Assembly: GCA_045805265.1 (NCBI GenBank)
Contig: JBJMLO010000001.1
Location: 1 to 58,122 of the forward strand
Direction: 5' to 3'
Origin: JBJMLO01 sp045805265
GTDB lineage: Bacteria > Actinomycetota > UBA4738 > JACQTL01
DNA length: 58,122 nt
Below are positions 51,318 through 58,122 of the stretch, one piece after another; the first letter of the stretch is position 1, and each line of letters starts with the position of its first letter. A program made the translations under genes and the position numbers. The notes under the pieces are model-generated. The model did not search any database. It was not told the DNA's origin and saw only the letters and a program-made list of their open reading frames with translations.

Positions 51318-51620
51318 CTACGGCTTCGCCGATTGCGTCACCTTGGGCCCGCCGTGCCCGCCGCCCCTGCCACCCTTCTCCTTCACGACCTTCACATGGA
51401 ACGGGAAACCCGTCAGCGCGAGGATCAGGAAGATCACGAGCACGGCGGCGATGACCACGAGGGAGATCCTGGCTACGGGATCGTACCCCGACCCGTTCGC
51501 CATCGCCCCCGAGCGGCGACCGGAGCGAGGGGCCGGCGACGCGCCCGTCGGCGTCGGGGGGGCCGAGGAGGGGACGACTGGCTGCGGTTCGGTGGGCGCG
51601 TGCTCTTGGGCTCCGGACAT
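51318..51620 (-). CDS. Single-pass membrane protein, unknown
   Basis: A 100-residue protein. Residues 1-50 are Pro/Ala/Ser-rich, residues 52-72 (SLVVIAAVLVIFLILALTGFP) span the membrane, and the tail is rich in Gly and Lys with GGRGGGHGG. No function is apparent. Short, low complexity, but with a clear hydrophobic span and ATG start. It lies convergent to the Ig-like protein gene and divergent from pcrA. Confidence 0.5.
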   Translation of the reverse strand: MSGAQEHAPTEPQPVVPSSAPPTPTGASPAPRSGRRSGAMANGSGYDPVARISLVVIAAVLVIFLILALTGFPFHVKVVKEKGGRGGGHGGPKVTQSAKP

Positions 51621-51695
51621 GGGTGCACCCTACCCCGGCCGCGCGCCCACGGAACTCCCGGGAGCGGCCGTCCGGGCTGTGACGGAGGCGAAGCC

Positions 51696-51701
51696 TAGAA
51701 T
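51696..51701 (+). promoter_or_regulatory. -10 element of pcrA (leaderless)
   Basis: TAGAAT ends six bases before the GTG start, the spacing at which transcription would begin exactly at the start codon. No -35 match was seen. No Shine-Dalgarno sequence precedes the GTG. Confidence 0.45.
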
Positions 51702-51707
51702 CGGGGG

Positions 51708-53927
51708 GTGACCCCCGCGTCCCCCCGACCGACGGCCGATCCCGGCGCGCCCGCTCCTCCCGAGGAGGGCGCCCTCTCGCCGCTCCTCGAGCCCCTGAAC
51801 CCGATCCAGCGCGAGGCGGTGCTGCACACCGAGGGGCCGGTCCTGATCGTGGCGGGGGCCGGCTCCGGGAAGACCCGGGCCCTGACCCACCGCGTCGCGT
51901 TCCTGATCCGGGAGCGCGGCGTCTCGCCCTACGGCATCCTCGCCATCACCTTCACGAACAAGGCCGCGCGGGAGATGGCCGAGCGGGTCGAGGGGCTCCT
52001 CGGAACCCGCATCGCCAAGGGCATGTGGATCCTCACGTTCCACTCGGCATGCGCCCGGATCCTCCGCCGCGAGCACAACCACCTGGGTCTGCCCTCGTCG
52101 TTCTCCATCTACGACGAGAGCGACACCGAGCGGGTCCTGAACATGGTCCTGCGGGACCTGAACCTCGATCCCAAGCGGTGGCCGCCGCGGGCCATGGCCG
52201 CGGCCATCGGCAAGGCCAAGGACCACCTGGTCACCCCGTCCCAGGCCCTGGAGCAGGCCGGGAACTTCTACGAGCGGCAGGTCGCCGAGGTGTATGCCGC
52301 GTACGACCGGCGCGTGCGAGCGGCCGGAGCCCTCGACTTCGACGACCTGATCGCCGAGACCGCCGGCCTGTTCCGGGACCACCCGGAGGTGCTCGAGCAC
52401 TACCAGGAGCGGTTCCGGTACATCCTGGTCGATGAGTACCAGGACACGAACCGCGCGCAGTACCACCTGGTGAACCTGCTGGCGGCGAAGTACCGGAACA
52501 TCTGCGTGGTGGGCGACGCCGACCAGGGCGTGTACTCCTGGCGGGGGGCGACCATCCAGAACCTGCTGGACTTCGAGCGCGACCACCCCGACGCCGAGGT
52601 GTTCCTGATGGAGCAGAACTACCGCTCCACGCAGAACATCCTGGCGGTGGCCAACGCGCTGATCGAGCACAACGTCCAGCGCAAGCCGAAGTCGCTGTGG
52701 ACTTCAGGGGCGCACGGCGAGCTGGCAGTGCGGTTCCGGGCGGACTCGGAGCACGACGAGGCCGCGTTCGTGGCCCAGGAGATCGATCGGCTGAACGAGG
52801 CCGAGGGCTACCGGTACCGCGACGTCGCGGTGTTCTACCGGACGAACGCGCAGAGCCGGGTGCTGGAGGACATCTTCATGAAGGCCGGCCTGCCGTACCG
52901 CGTGGTGGGCGGCGTGCGGTTCTACGAGCGCCGCGAGATCAAGGACATGCTCGCGTACCTCCGGCTGCTGGTGAACCCCCAGGACGTCGTCAGCGCACGG
53001 CGAGTGATCAACACGCCGAAGCGAGGGATCGGCGATGCGACGGTCGCCGCCATCGAGGAGTTCGCCCGGTGGGAGGAGACCCCGTTCCTGGAGGCGGCCC
53101 GGCGGGTCGACGAGATCAGCGTGCTGGGGGCCCGGGCGCGGGGCGCGGTGACGGCCTTCGTCCAGGTCCTCGACCGCCTGCTGCACATGGTCGAGGACGG
53201 CATGACCCCCTCGCGGCTGGTCGACGCGGTGGCGCAGGAATCCGGCTACCTGGCCGAGCTGGAGGCCGAGCGGACCGTCGAGGCCCAGGGGCGGATCGAG
53301 AACGTCCAGGAGCTGTCGGGCGTGGCGGCCGAGTTCGAGGCGCGGGGCGGGGAGGGCCTGGCCGAGTTCCTGGAACAGGTCGCCCTGGTCAGCGACGCCG
53401 ACCAGTACGACGAGGAGGCGTCCACCGTGACGCTCATGACGCTGCACATCGCCAAGGGACTGGAGTTCCCCGTCGTGTTCATCGTCGGGATGGAGGACGG
53501 GGTGTTCCCGCACTACCGGTCGATGACCGACTCGGCGCAGCTGGAGGAGGAGCGCCGGCTGGCCTACGTGGGGATCACCCGGGCCAAGGAACGGCTGTAC
53601 CTGACGAACGCGTGGAGCCGGTCGCTGTTCGGCTCGCTGTCGTACAACCCGCCGTCACGGTTCCTGTCGGAGATCCCCGGCGACCTGGTGCGACAGCTGG
53701 AGCCGAAGAACGGCCGGCGCGGTCGCGGCGGTCAGGTCTCGCAGGTCCGGGGAGGCCGCGAGCAGGTCGAGGTCCGTCCCGGCGACACCGTCCTGCACGA
53801 CCGGTGGGGCGAGGGCGTCGTGCTCAGCGTCAACGGGTTCGGCACGGACGCCCGTGCCACGGTGGCCTTCGAGGACGTCGGCGAGAAGCACCTCATGCTG
53901 GCCTTCGCGCCCCTGAAGAAGCTGTAG
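51708..53927 (+). CDS. pcrA: ATP-dependent DNA helicase PcrA/UvrD
   Basis: SF1A 3'-5' helicase for repair and rolling-circle replication. The 739 residues carry Q motif LNPIQREAV, Walker A GAGSGKT (50-56), FTNKAAREM, the Walker B VDEYQDTN (about 241), GDADQGVYSWRGA, MEQNYRST, TLMTLHIAKGLEFPVVFIVG and the VGITRAKERLYL motif. The C-terminal GDTVLHDRWGEGVVL to FEDVGEKHLMLAFAPLKKL matches the PcrA tail that binds RNA polymerase. GTG at 51708 is chosen for its leaderless geometry. Confidence 0.96.
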   Translation: MTPASPRPTADPGAPAPPEEGALSPLLEPLNPIQREAVLHTEGPVLIVAGAGSGKTRALTHRVAFLIRERGVSPYGILAITFTNKAAREMAERVEGLLGTRIAKGMWILTFHSACARILRREHNHLGLPSSFSIYDESDTERVLNMVLRDLNLDPKRWPPRAMAAAIGKAKDHLVTPSQALEQAGNFYERQVAEVYAAYDRRVRAAGALDFDDLIAETAGLFRDHPEVLEHYQERFRYILVDEYQDTNRAQYHLVNLLAAKYRNICVVGDADQGVYSWRGATIQNLLDFERDHPDAEVFLMEQNYRSTQNILAVANALIEHNVQRKPKSLWTSGAHGELAVRFRADSEHDEAAFVAQEIDRLNEAEGYRYRDVAVFYRTNAQSRVLEDIFMKAGLPYRVVGGVRFYERREIKDMLAYLRLLVNPQDVVSARRVINTPKRGIGDATVAAIEEFARWEETPFLEAARRVDEISVLGARARGAVTAFVQVLDRLLHMVEDGMTPSRLVDAVAQESGYLAELEAERTVEAQGRIENVQELSGVAAEFEARGGEGLAEFLEQVALVSDADQYDEEASTVTLMTLHIAKGLEFPVVFIVGMEDGVFPHYRSMTDSAQLEEERRLAYVGITRAKERLYLTNAWSRSLFGSLSYNPPSRFLSEIPGDLVRQLEPKNGRRGRGGQVSQVRGGREQVEVRPGDTVLHDRWGEGVVLSVNGFGTDARATVAFEDVGEKHLMLAFAPLKKL

Positions 53928-53994
53928 GGCCTATGTAGTGGGGATTCGTTCGAGCGCCCGCCTTGCCGCCCTTCGAACCCATCCTTGCGGATGA

Positions 53995-54915
53995 TCAAGG
54001 AAGGGCTCGATACTTTGGCGTGCCCGTGGATCTCGTAACGCCCCCAGCGATGACCGCGTGCCCGGCCACATCCTCATCGGCCAAGAGCTCGATGAGTACA
54101 TCCGCCGCCATCGGGTGCCGGGTCCTCGCGATCGCCTCCGTGAGCATCTGCCGGCCGGTCCCGTACTCAGGCACGGTTGCGATCTCGACGAGCGCGTCGA
54201 ACTGTTCTCGGTCCGCCATGCGGGCCAACTTGTTGCCGATCTCCCAGCGCACGTTGGGGCGACTCCGAAACTCGGCGATCAGCTCACGGGTCGCTTCGGG
54301 GTTTGCCCATGACTTCCCGAGCGCCCCGATCACGAGCATCTGGACCGACGAATTTTCCGACTGGTGTAGCCACTTGGCGAGAATCGGGATCGCGGCCCGG
54401 TATCGTCGTCGCGACCGCTCGAGCTCTTGCAGGGACGTGGCTTCGACGCCAACCCGTGCAAGGTCGGCGAGTACTTCTCGGTGCGCCTGCTGGGTTCGCT
54501 CGACGCTGGCTTGGTGCTGACGCTCCCGCTCTTGCTTCGTCGCGGTCCAATTGGGATCCGAGCGGAGCGTCCGTAGAAGCTCGAGGCCTGCCATCTCGCT
54601 GCCCGCATCCTCGGATGCCGCTTCTCGATCGCGGCGCTTGATCTCGCGGACGAGTTCGGGGGCGGCGAATATCGCGAGATCGGGCGTTTCGACGTCGTCC
54701 ATGAATGCCTCGACCCGCAGGGCCGTCTCCCTACCTCTGAACGTCACGCGGAGTTCGATTTTCAATTCGGCGTCCAGTTCCAGATCCTCGATCTGACGCG
54801 TCAGGTCGGCGACGTCTCCAGGGCCAAACCCCCGAGTGATCAGCGACGAGACCCGACCCAGGAACTCCGCGACATCGTCAAGGTCGAAGCTTCGAGAGAA
54901 TTCCTCGAGTTGCAT
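53995..54915 (-). CDS. HEAT-like repeat protein, unknown function
   Basis: A 306-residue protein. Residues 1-110 are a mixed domain with many acidic residues, 115-175 is a likely coiled coil (ERERQHQASVERTQQAHREVLAD), and 175-300 has alpha-helical repeat units with alternating hydrophobic residues (AAIPILAKWL, MLVIGALGKSWA, ELIAEFRSRPNVRWEIGNKLARMA, VLIELLADEDVAG) that fit HEAT repeats. No enzyme motif. Base composition is less GC-rich than the genes around it, so it may be horizontally acquired. It faces pcrA. Confidence 0.6.
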   Translation of the reverse strand: MQLEEFSRSFDLDDVAEFLGRVSSLITRGFGPGDVADLTRQIEDLELDAELKIELRVTFRGRETALRVEAFMDDVETPDLAIFAAPELVREIKRRDREAASEDAGSEMAGLELLRTLRSDPNWTATKQERERQHQASVERTQQAHREVLADLARVGVEATSLQELERSRRRYRAAIPILAKWLHQSENSSVQMLVIGALGKSWANPEATRELIAEFRSRPNVRWEIGNKLARMADREQFDALVEIATVPEYGTGRQMLTEAIARTRHPMAADVLIELLADEDVAGHAVIAGGVTRSTGTPKYRALP

Positions 54916-55029
54916 GTCCTGATTCGACCACGGAATTCAGCGGAGCTACAGTCAGTCGGCTCGCTTCGGCGTCGGGTCGTCCGGAGCGGCGGTCTCGGGT
55001 GAAGTGAGGTAACTGCTTCCCTCATGATG

Positions 55030-55035
55030 TATGCT
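55030..55035 (+). promoter_or_regulatory. -10 element of the second vapB (leaderless)
   Basis: TATGCT ends six bases before GTG 55042, the expected spacing for transcription starting on the start codon. This favours GTG 55042 over the ATGs at 55024 and 55027 that lie inside or before the box. Confidence 0.4.
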
Positions 55036-55041
55036 CATTGT

Positions 55042-55260
55042 GTGAAGAGGCTCCAGATCATGATCGAGGAGGATCTCGACGACGCTTTGGAGCGGCAGGC
55101 TCGGGAAGAGGGTGTTTCCAAGGCGGCGCTCATCCGTCGGTTCGTCCGTGAACGGATCACGCCGCTGCGGCCCCTCGAAAGCGATCCGCTGTGGGATCTC
55201 GTCGGCATGGCCGAGAACGTGGACGCCTCCGATCACGACGACGTCGTGTACCCCCGGTGA
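55042..55260 (+). CDS. vapB: VapB-type antitoxin, ribbon-helix-helix
   Basis: A 72-residue antitoxin with VKRLQIMIEEDLDDALERQAREEGVSKAALIRRFVRERI as the DNA-binding part, followed by the usual toxin-binding tail with PLESDPLWDLVGMAENVD and the final DVVYPR. The GTG at 55042 gives the family's usual KRLQ start. Six extra N-terminal codons would be needed for the ATG at 55024. Its stop overlaps vapC (GTGA). Confidence 0.82.
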   Translation: MKRLQIMIEEDLDDALERQAREEGVSKAALIRRFVRERITPLRPLESDPLWDLVGMAENVDASDHDDVVYPR

Positions 55261-55655
55261 TCTTCGCCGACACGTCGTTCTGGGTGGCGCTGTTGGTTCC
55301 AGCAGACGCCCACCACGAGGAGTCCGCCCTCCTGTTGCGGCGTCACGAGCGGGAAGGCTTTCTCACCAGCAACCATGTTCGTGGCGAGACCTGGACGTTC
55401 CTTCGTCGCCGGGCCGGCCACCGGGTCGCGGTCGCCTTCCTCGACAGAACGGAGCGGTCGCAGAGGCTCCGGATCGCTGCCGTGACCGAGGCGCTCGAAC
55501 GTGAGGCACTCCGGTGGCTGCGCCGTCACGACGAGCGCGAGTACTCGTTCGTCGATGCGACCAGCTTCGCCCTCATGAGGTCCTTGCGAATCCGGGAGGC
55601 CCTGGCCTTCGACGGCGATTTCACCGCGACCGGCTTCCGGGAGCTCCGAGCCTGA
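55257..55655 (+). CDS. vapC: VapC toxin, PIN-domain ribonuclease
   Basis: A complete 132-residue PIN-domain RNase toxin. Acidic metal-binding residues are D5 (FADTSFW), E44 (VRGETWTFL), D100 (FVDATSF) and D119 (AFDGDF). Its start overlaps vapB by four bases. The 3' 130 bases lie antisense to the 3' end of the ferric-reductase-like gene, so the pair probably inserted beside or into that gene. Confidence 0.9.
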   Translation: MIFADTSFWVALLVPADAHHEESALLLRRHEREGFLTSNHVRGETWTFLRRRAGHRVAVAFLDRTERSQRLRIAAVTEALEREALRWLRRHDEREYSFVDATSFALMRSLRIREALAFDGDFTATGFRELRA

Positions 55656-56233
55656 CCGGTCTGACTCCGATCGGCGACATTCGCCGGTGGGGGTGCGCTG
55701 GTTCGCCGCTCGGTGGCCTGCCAGACGCGGAGGAAGGTCAGGGCGCCCACGGCCAGCAGGGACATGAGCACGACGATGGTGAACGGCGCCGCCCAGGCGT
55801 CGGTGCCGGCGGACAGGGCGTGCACCGAGGCCGAGAGGTACAGGGCGAACGTCGCGAAGTGCACGCTGCGCCACACGCGTTTGGGGATCCTCGCCCGGAG
55901 CAGCGACGTGACCTCCACGGCCACGAGCAGGTACATGGCCACGATCCCCCACGCGACCGCCAGCGGACGCCACGAGCCGGTGAAGGGAACGAGGACGTTC
56001 ACCGGGCCGAAGTGGACGTACGTGTCGAGCAGGATCGACACGACGTGGACGCCGGTGAACACGACGGCGGCGCCGCCCAGGAACCGGTGGAGGTCGAACC
56101 ACCACGCTGGCTTCGGCCGTGGCGTGACCGCCCTGGTGGAGACGATAAGACCCCAGATCACCGCGGCGGCGGCCAGCGCCCACGCCACGATCCCGGCGGC
56201 CCGCGCGGAGTACCACAGCACCTGCGAGCTCAC
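55526..56233 (-). CDS. Ferric reductase-like membrane protein (heme-binding)
   Basis: A 235-residue membrane protein with five to six hydrophobic segments and four His (H49, H63, H125, H138) in the paired arrangement that binds two b-type hemes in ferric reductase-like domains (DLHRFLGG, GVHVV, VHFATF, VHALSAG). Residues beyond about 175 are charged; residues 193-235 are encoded opposite vapC and may be a post-insertion extension. It overlaps apbE by four bases (GTGA). Electron transfer across the membrane is likely. Confidence 0.78.
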   Translation of the reverse strand: MSSQVLWYSARAAGIVAWALAAAAVIWGLIVSTRAVTPRPKPAWWFDLHRFLGGAAVVFTGVHVVSILLDTYVHFGPVNVLVPFTGSWRPLAVAWGIVAMYLLVAVEVTSLLRARIPKRVWRSVHFATFALYLSASVHALSAGTDAWAAPFTIVVLMSLLAVGALTFLRVWQATERRTSAPPPANVADRSQTGQARSSRKPVAVKSPSKARASRIRKDLMRAKLVASTNEYSRSS

Positions 56234-57162
56234 GCCCTGCTCCGATCGCCCAGGAATGCGCCCAGGCCGGCGGACTCGTGCACCGTGCCGTCCTCGTCGA
56301 CGACCAGGCCCTGCGCGCCGAGCGACTCGAGCAGCGCCGGGCCCTCGACCGGTCCGGCCAGGAAGGCGGCCTTCGCCAGCACCTCGGCCTGCCACCCCTC
56401 CGCAGCCACGGCGGTGGCCGCGACCACGGACGTCACGGCCGGGCGGCCGGTGGCCGGGTCGATCAGGTGGTGGCGGCGGTCGTTGCTGGGGCCCCAGGCC
56501 CGGCGGGCCCGCGAGCTAGTGGCCACCGCGCCCCTCGTCAACGACACCCGCGCCGCCAGGCGGCTTCGGGTGGGGTGCTCGACCCCCGCGAGCCACGGCC
56601 CGCCCGACGGGGCCGTGCCCTCGACGCGGAGGTCGCCCCCGACGTTCACGCAGGCGCCGGCCGCGCCCTCCAGCATCAGGGCCTCGACAACGAGATCCAC
56701 GGCGAACCCCTTGCCGATTCCGCCCGAGTCGAATCCCACGCCGCGAGGCACGGTCACCGTGCTCTCCGCCCGGTCGACCAGAATCCGCTCGTACCCCGCG
56801 ACCGTCACCGGGTCCTCGAGGCCGTCCGGGGCGCCGACGTCCCGGTCGGTGAGCAGCTCGAAGCTCCGGTCGTATCCGGCTCGCTCGATCGCACGGAGGA
56901 GCGTCGGGTCGTACCGGCCGTCGGTGATCCGGGCGCCCTCCACCGCGCGTTCCACCAGGGCCAGGGTGGCACCGGAGACCCGGACTGGCCGGCCGGCCTC
57001 CCGGTTCATCACGGTGACCTCGCTGTCGTCGAGGAACCGGCTCCATCGGCGCTCGAGACCGGCGATCAGGTCCCGGGCCGCGTCGAGCGCCGAGACTGGG
57101 GCGCCCACGACGATCACGTGGACGTCCGAGCCCATGGCCGGGAAGCGGGCCTCAGCTCGCAT
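56230..57162 (-). CDS. apbE: FAD:protein FMN transferase, ApbE family
   Basis: Attaches FMN covalently to Thr/Ser in exported redox proteins. The 310 residues show FPAMGSDVHVIV at the N-terminus, RFLDDSEVTVMNREAG, the FDSGGIGKGFAVD segment (flavin binding) around residues 145-160 and VNVGGDLRVEG. The last part includes HHLIDPATGRPA, the Mg site region. No signal peptide is seen, unlike many ApbE. It is coupled to the ferric-reductase-like gene and overlaps the gene before it by 11 bases. No FMN-binding acceptor domain is seen nearby. Confidence 0.9.
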   Translation of the reverse strand: MRAEARFPAMGSDVHVIVVGAPVSALDAARDLIAGLERRWSRFLDDSEVTVMNREAGRPVRVSGATLALVERAVEGARITDGRYDPTLLRAIERAGYDRSFELLTDRDVGAPDGLEDPVTVAGYERILVDRAESTVTVPRGVGFDSGGIGKGFAVDLVVEALMLEGAAGACVNVGGDLRVEGTAPSGGPWLAGVEHPTRSRLAARVSLTRGAVATSSRARRAWGPSNDRRHHLIDPATGRPAVTSVVAATAVAAEGWQAEVLAKAAFLAGPVEGPALLESLGAQGLVVDEDGTVHESAGLGAFLGDRSRA

Positions 57163-57523
57163 GGCTGACGCTGTCCGGCTGGGTCCCGCTCGATCCCGAC
57201 GAGCTCGGCGTCGCGGACCTGCCGGACGTGCCGCTCGACGAGCCCGATGAAGAGGAGGTGCTGCTCGAGCTGGACGACGAGGTGCCTCCAGAGGAGCTCG
57301 ATGCGGTGGTGCCGCCCTGCGCGGCGGTCGTGGTGGCGGCGCGGGCGGCCATCGACCCTGCCAGCCCCAGGAACGTTGCGGCGCTCAGGACCGCCGCGAC
57401 CACGCGGGACCGCTTCGCCGCGTGCCGGCGACGGCGCCGCGCGCTCGCCCGCGGGGCCCTCGCTGGGGCCGACGCCCGCTCCGCCTTGCCGCCATCCCAC
57501 CTGACTCCGCCGGTCCGATACAT
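57152..57523 (-). CDS. Ser-rich single-pass exported/membrane protein, unknown
   Basis: A 123-residue protein with an Arg-rich N-terminal part, one hydrophobic span (VVAAVLSAATFLGLAGSMAARA) and a tail of nearly pure Ser/Gly/Thr (about 60 residues). It may be a secreted, glycosylated spacer. ATG at 57523 follows AGGAG. It overlaps apbE by 11 bases and likely leads that operon. The tail has no FMN-attachment motif of the [S/T]GA[S/T]-type. Confidence 0.55.
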   Translation of the reverse strand: MYRTGGVRWDGGKAERASAPARAPRASARRRRRHAAKRSRVVAAVLSAATFLGLAGSMAARAATTTAAQGGTTASSSSGGTSSSSSSSTSSSSGSSSGTSGRSATPSSSGSSGTQPDSVSHAS

Positions 57524-57628
57524 CTCGACTCCTCGTGCGTCGTCAACGAGGAGCACCTTGGACCATCGGCATGAGGCGGAGGTTCCACGGACCTTGGAGC
57601 CTGCTGTGAGGCGGGCGCCCGTTCCCGG

Positions 57629-57793
57629 CTAGCGCACCAGGAAGAAGATCACGACCGCAATCAGGAGCAGGGCGCCCACCACCAATGGCGCGACGACCCA
57701 GCCCAGGCCCAGGCGGCCCCGGTACGGCCCGAGCGTGCCGATCTTCGTGGTCGGCTTCAGCCCGGGCGGGCGGAACCGAATGCGGCGCGCCAC
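57629..57793 (-). CDS. 54-residue membrane protein
   Basis: A small frame with GTG start: ARRIRFRPPGLKPTTKIGTLG, then a hydrophobic span (residues 30-52: VVAPLVVGALLLIAVVIFFLV) and final Arg. The strongly basic N-terminus and single helix suggest a small inner-membrane protein. It ends 105 bases upstream of the Ser-rich gene on the same strand. Its GC3 and codon pattern look coding. Unknown function. Confidence 0.5.
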   Translation of the reverse strand: MARRIRFRPPGLKPTTKIGTLGPYRGRLGLGWVVAPLVVGALLLIAVVIFFLVR

Positions 57794-57862
57794 GCGGCAA
57801 GTATAGGAACGCGACGCCGACCGGAGAGGCCTCGACCCGATCCGGGGGAGGAGTCGCTTGAT

Positions 57863-57933
57863 TTCCCCTAGTTGCCTCAGATCAAGATGTCCTCGAACCG
57901 TTCCCCCGTTGCCTCACAACAAATGTCCTCCAA
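57863..57933 (-). repeat. Tandem terminal repeats at the insertion sequence end
   Basis: Two related units of about 33 bases lie 38 bases apart: 57863-57897 and 57901-57933. Read on the minus strand each has GAGGACAT, a short variable centre, TGAGGCAAC and GGGGAA. Such multiple repeats at one end suit a transposase-binding site array. The far end of the element lies outside the window. Confidence 0.6.
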
Positions 57934-58122
57934 GGGTGGTCCGGTGGGGTCCTCACCTCCTTCCGTCGCATCTCCTCCTTGAGCTTGCTGAGCTCGAGCA
58001 ACCGGCTTTGAAGCCCGGTGATCTCCCGGCGTAGCGCCGCGGGGTTGAGGCCGGTGTAGGTCTCCTCCAGCCGTGCCTTCGCCTCGTCGGCCACGAGGGG
58101 TGAGCTGACCATGCGCTGGTGA
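57882..58122 (-). mobile_element. C-terminal part of an IS-type integrase/transposase (5' end outside window)
   Basis: On the minus strand an open frame enters from the window edge and ends at 57882. It reads HQRMVSSPLVADEAKARLEETYTG, LNPAALRREITGLQSRLLELSKLK, which resembles the end of integrase-core transposases (PYQRLLASP...LNPxALRREI-type). The last 20 or so residues (WRTFVVRQRGNGSRTS) are read from terminal repeat DNA, so the original stop is probably lost or the frame is normally longer. Family (IS481, IS3 or IS21-like) is not settled. Confidence 0.55.

Noticed and set aside
57543..57800. 85-residue minus-strand frame over the 54-residue membrane protein
   Set aside because: Different frame, Pro/Gly/Arg-rich, no start context; the 54-residue frame with a membrane span fits better.

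Overview
The window is a GC-rich (roughly 70% by eye) chromosomal segment that I assign to the phylum Actinomycetota; class and genus cannot be fixed from sequence alone. Supporting signs are the actinobacterial gene order (tuf/S10-spc-alpha ribosomal cluster, then truA, rplM-rpsI, glmM, glmS, acpS, nnr, alr, the tsaE-tsaB-rimI-tsaD block, groES-groEL, a GuaB3-type IMP dehydrogenase and guaA), promoters of the TTGACN-17/18-TANNNT type, many probably leaderless mRNAs, a CIRCE operator before groES, a His-ended GroEL beside GroES, and frequent GTG/TTG starts with GTGA, ATGA or TTGA stop-start overlaps.

Layout. Bases 2-16370 are the ribosomal supercluster: the 3' part of tuf, rpsJ-rplC-rplD-rplW-rplB-rpsS-rplV-rpsC-rplP-rpmC-rpsQ, rplN-rplX-rplE-rpsN-rpsH-rplF-rplR-rpsE-rpmD-rplO-secY-adk-map, then infA-rpmJ-rpsM-rpsK-rpoA-rplQ behind its own promoter. 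rpsD is not between rpsK and rpoA; a structured spacer lies there. Bases 16629-20926 hold truA, a nitroreductase, a TSUP-type permease behind a promoter-terminator leader, rplM-rpsI and a DUF2007 gene. Bases 21013-30479 form a cell-wall and repair block: glmM, a small membrane protein, glmS, acpS, nnr, alr, an alpha/beta hydrolase, a P1-type peptidase and a family 4 uracil-DNA glycosylase. After a 391-base gap with a promoter and a very strong hairpin (candidate small RNA or leader) comes the t6A block tsaE-tsaB-rimI-tsaD plus an epimerase (30871-34598). Then follow a phenylacetate-CoA ligase-like gene divergent from marR-MFS, and groES-groEL.

Bases 39936-45034 are accessory: a VapBC pair whose toxin has lost its middle, a lipoprotein, a small membrane protein, and two tandem paralogous secreted proteins with an identical architecture. 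Next are an alkaline-phosphatase-superfamily hydrolase coupled to APS kinase, guaB3-guaA, a secreted Ig-like protein and a PcrA/UvrD helicase. The right end (53995-58122) looks recently rearranged: a HEAT-like protein, an intact VapBC pair running into the 3' end of an ApbE/ferric-reductase operon, a tiny membrane protein, and the end of an insertion sequence with tandem terminal repeats at the window edge.

Most genes are translation, envelope and tRNA-modification housekeeping. The less expected content lies in the non-coding structure (a shared stem-loop at position +2 of both ribosomal promoters, promoter-proximal terminators, hairpins at operon junctions), in unusual low-complexity tails on L4, S3, L29 and L13, and in the rearranged right end. 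No rRNA, tRNA or CRISPR array was seen. No single feature is a clearly new system; the +2 stem-loop and the 30662-30780 candidate RNA are the best leads.
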